The translations under genes and the position numbers were made by a program. This document shows, piece after piece, positions 6,456 through 6,540 of a stretch of DNA of 6,540 bases (positions within the stretch are counted from its first letter, which is position 1; every line of letters starts with the position of its first letter). The notes under the pieces were generated by a model that had not been told where the DNA came from, made no database searches, and worked only from the letters and a program-made list of their open reading frames with translations. The DNA is from Candidatus Sumerlaeota bacterium (GTDB taxonomy: Bacteria > Sumerlaeota > Sumerlaeia > JAFGJS01), in assembly GCA_016928995.1 (NCBI GenBank), contig JAFGJS010000139.1, positions 1-6,540 on the forward strand, given 5' to 3'.

Positions 6456-6495
6456 ACCCGGATTCAACTTCCAAGTGCCCCCCCCACGGGGTGGT
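6456..6495 (-). repeat. Intergenic dispersed repeat, copy 2 (40 bases, inverted)
   Basis: This is the reverse complement of the stretch at 69-110, identical except that the homopolymer run here is eight C (6478-6485) where the other copy has ten G. The bases on either side of the two copies are unrelated, so the repeat unit has clear edges. The two copies face each other across about 6.3 kb of unrelated genes. No gene overlaps it. Confidence 0.8.
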
Positions 6496-6540
6496 CACGT
6501 GTTCTTTGAGAATACAACTGCTGGCGTGGCGAAGCCAAGC
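6496..6540. other. Window edge, non-coding, with a small hairpin
   Basis: No reading frame can be supported here. TGGC (6527-6530) and GCCA (6534-6537) form a hairpin with a GAA loop, and GCT (6520-6522) and AGC (6538-6540) can extend it around a four-base bulge. The sequence is cut by the window end, so it may belong to a larger element or to the next gene's flank. Confidence 0.3.

Noticed and set aside
69-6495. Composite transposon bounded by the inverted repeats
   Set aside because: No transposase, integrase or resolvase is present, the enclosed genes are housekeeping types on both strands, and no target duplication flanks the repeats.

Overview
This is an ordinary-looking stretch of a GC-rich bacterial chromosome with five recognisable protein genes. 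In order they are: endonuclease III (nth, + strand); a membrane glycosyltransferase-like protein with a TPR tail (- strand, convergent with nth); a CPA1-type cation/proton antiporter with a C-terminal RCK (TrkA-N) domain (+); a small FmdB-type zinc-ribbon protein (+); and a TIGR01212/YhcC-type radical SAM protein (+). I see no mobile-element genes, phage genes, CRISPR array, rRNA or tRNA.

Layout. Bases 1-325 hold no convincing gene, but they carry a 42-base repeat copy (69-110) and a possible stem-loop just upstream of nth. nth (326-985) and the membrane protein (minus strand, ending at 1002) converge with only 16 bases between their stop codons. The membrane protein and the antiporter diverge from an intergenic region around 2928-3084. 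The antiporter (3085-4974), FmdB-like gene (5012-5332) and radical SAM gene (5379-6353) run in the same direction with gaps of 37 and 46 bases. They could form one transcription unit, although a good sigma70-like promoter candidate at the end of the antiporter gene could also start transcription of the last two. The final 187 bases hold a small hairpin, an AT-rich tract of degenerate AATTC-containing units, and a second copy of the 5' repeat in inverted orientation (6456-6495).

Organism. No gene gives a firm taxonomic marker. AT-rich degenerate intergenic tracts of this kind, GC-rich genes, a TMTC-like membrane protein with TPRs and an atypical FmdB together remind me of the Planctomycetota/Verrucomicrobiota/Sumerlaeota/Hydrogenedentota sphere. 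That is an impression from memory, not a demonstration.

Functionally the genes do not form an obvious pathway: base-excision DNA repair, envelope glycosylation (inferred), ion/pH homeostasis, a small regulator-like zinc protein, and a radical SAM enzyme probably linked to RNA modification. I did not find a convincing new multi-gene system. The most unusual signals are the near-identical inverted 40-base repeats that bracket the window, with a G-run that differs by two bases, the AT-rich tract next to one copy, and the FmdB protein that lacks a normal first CxxC knuckle.
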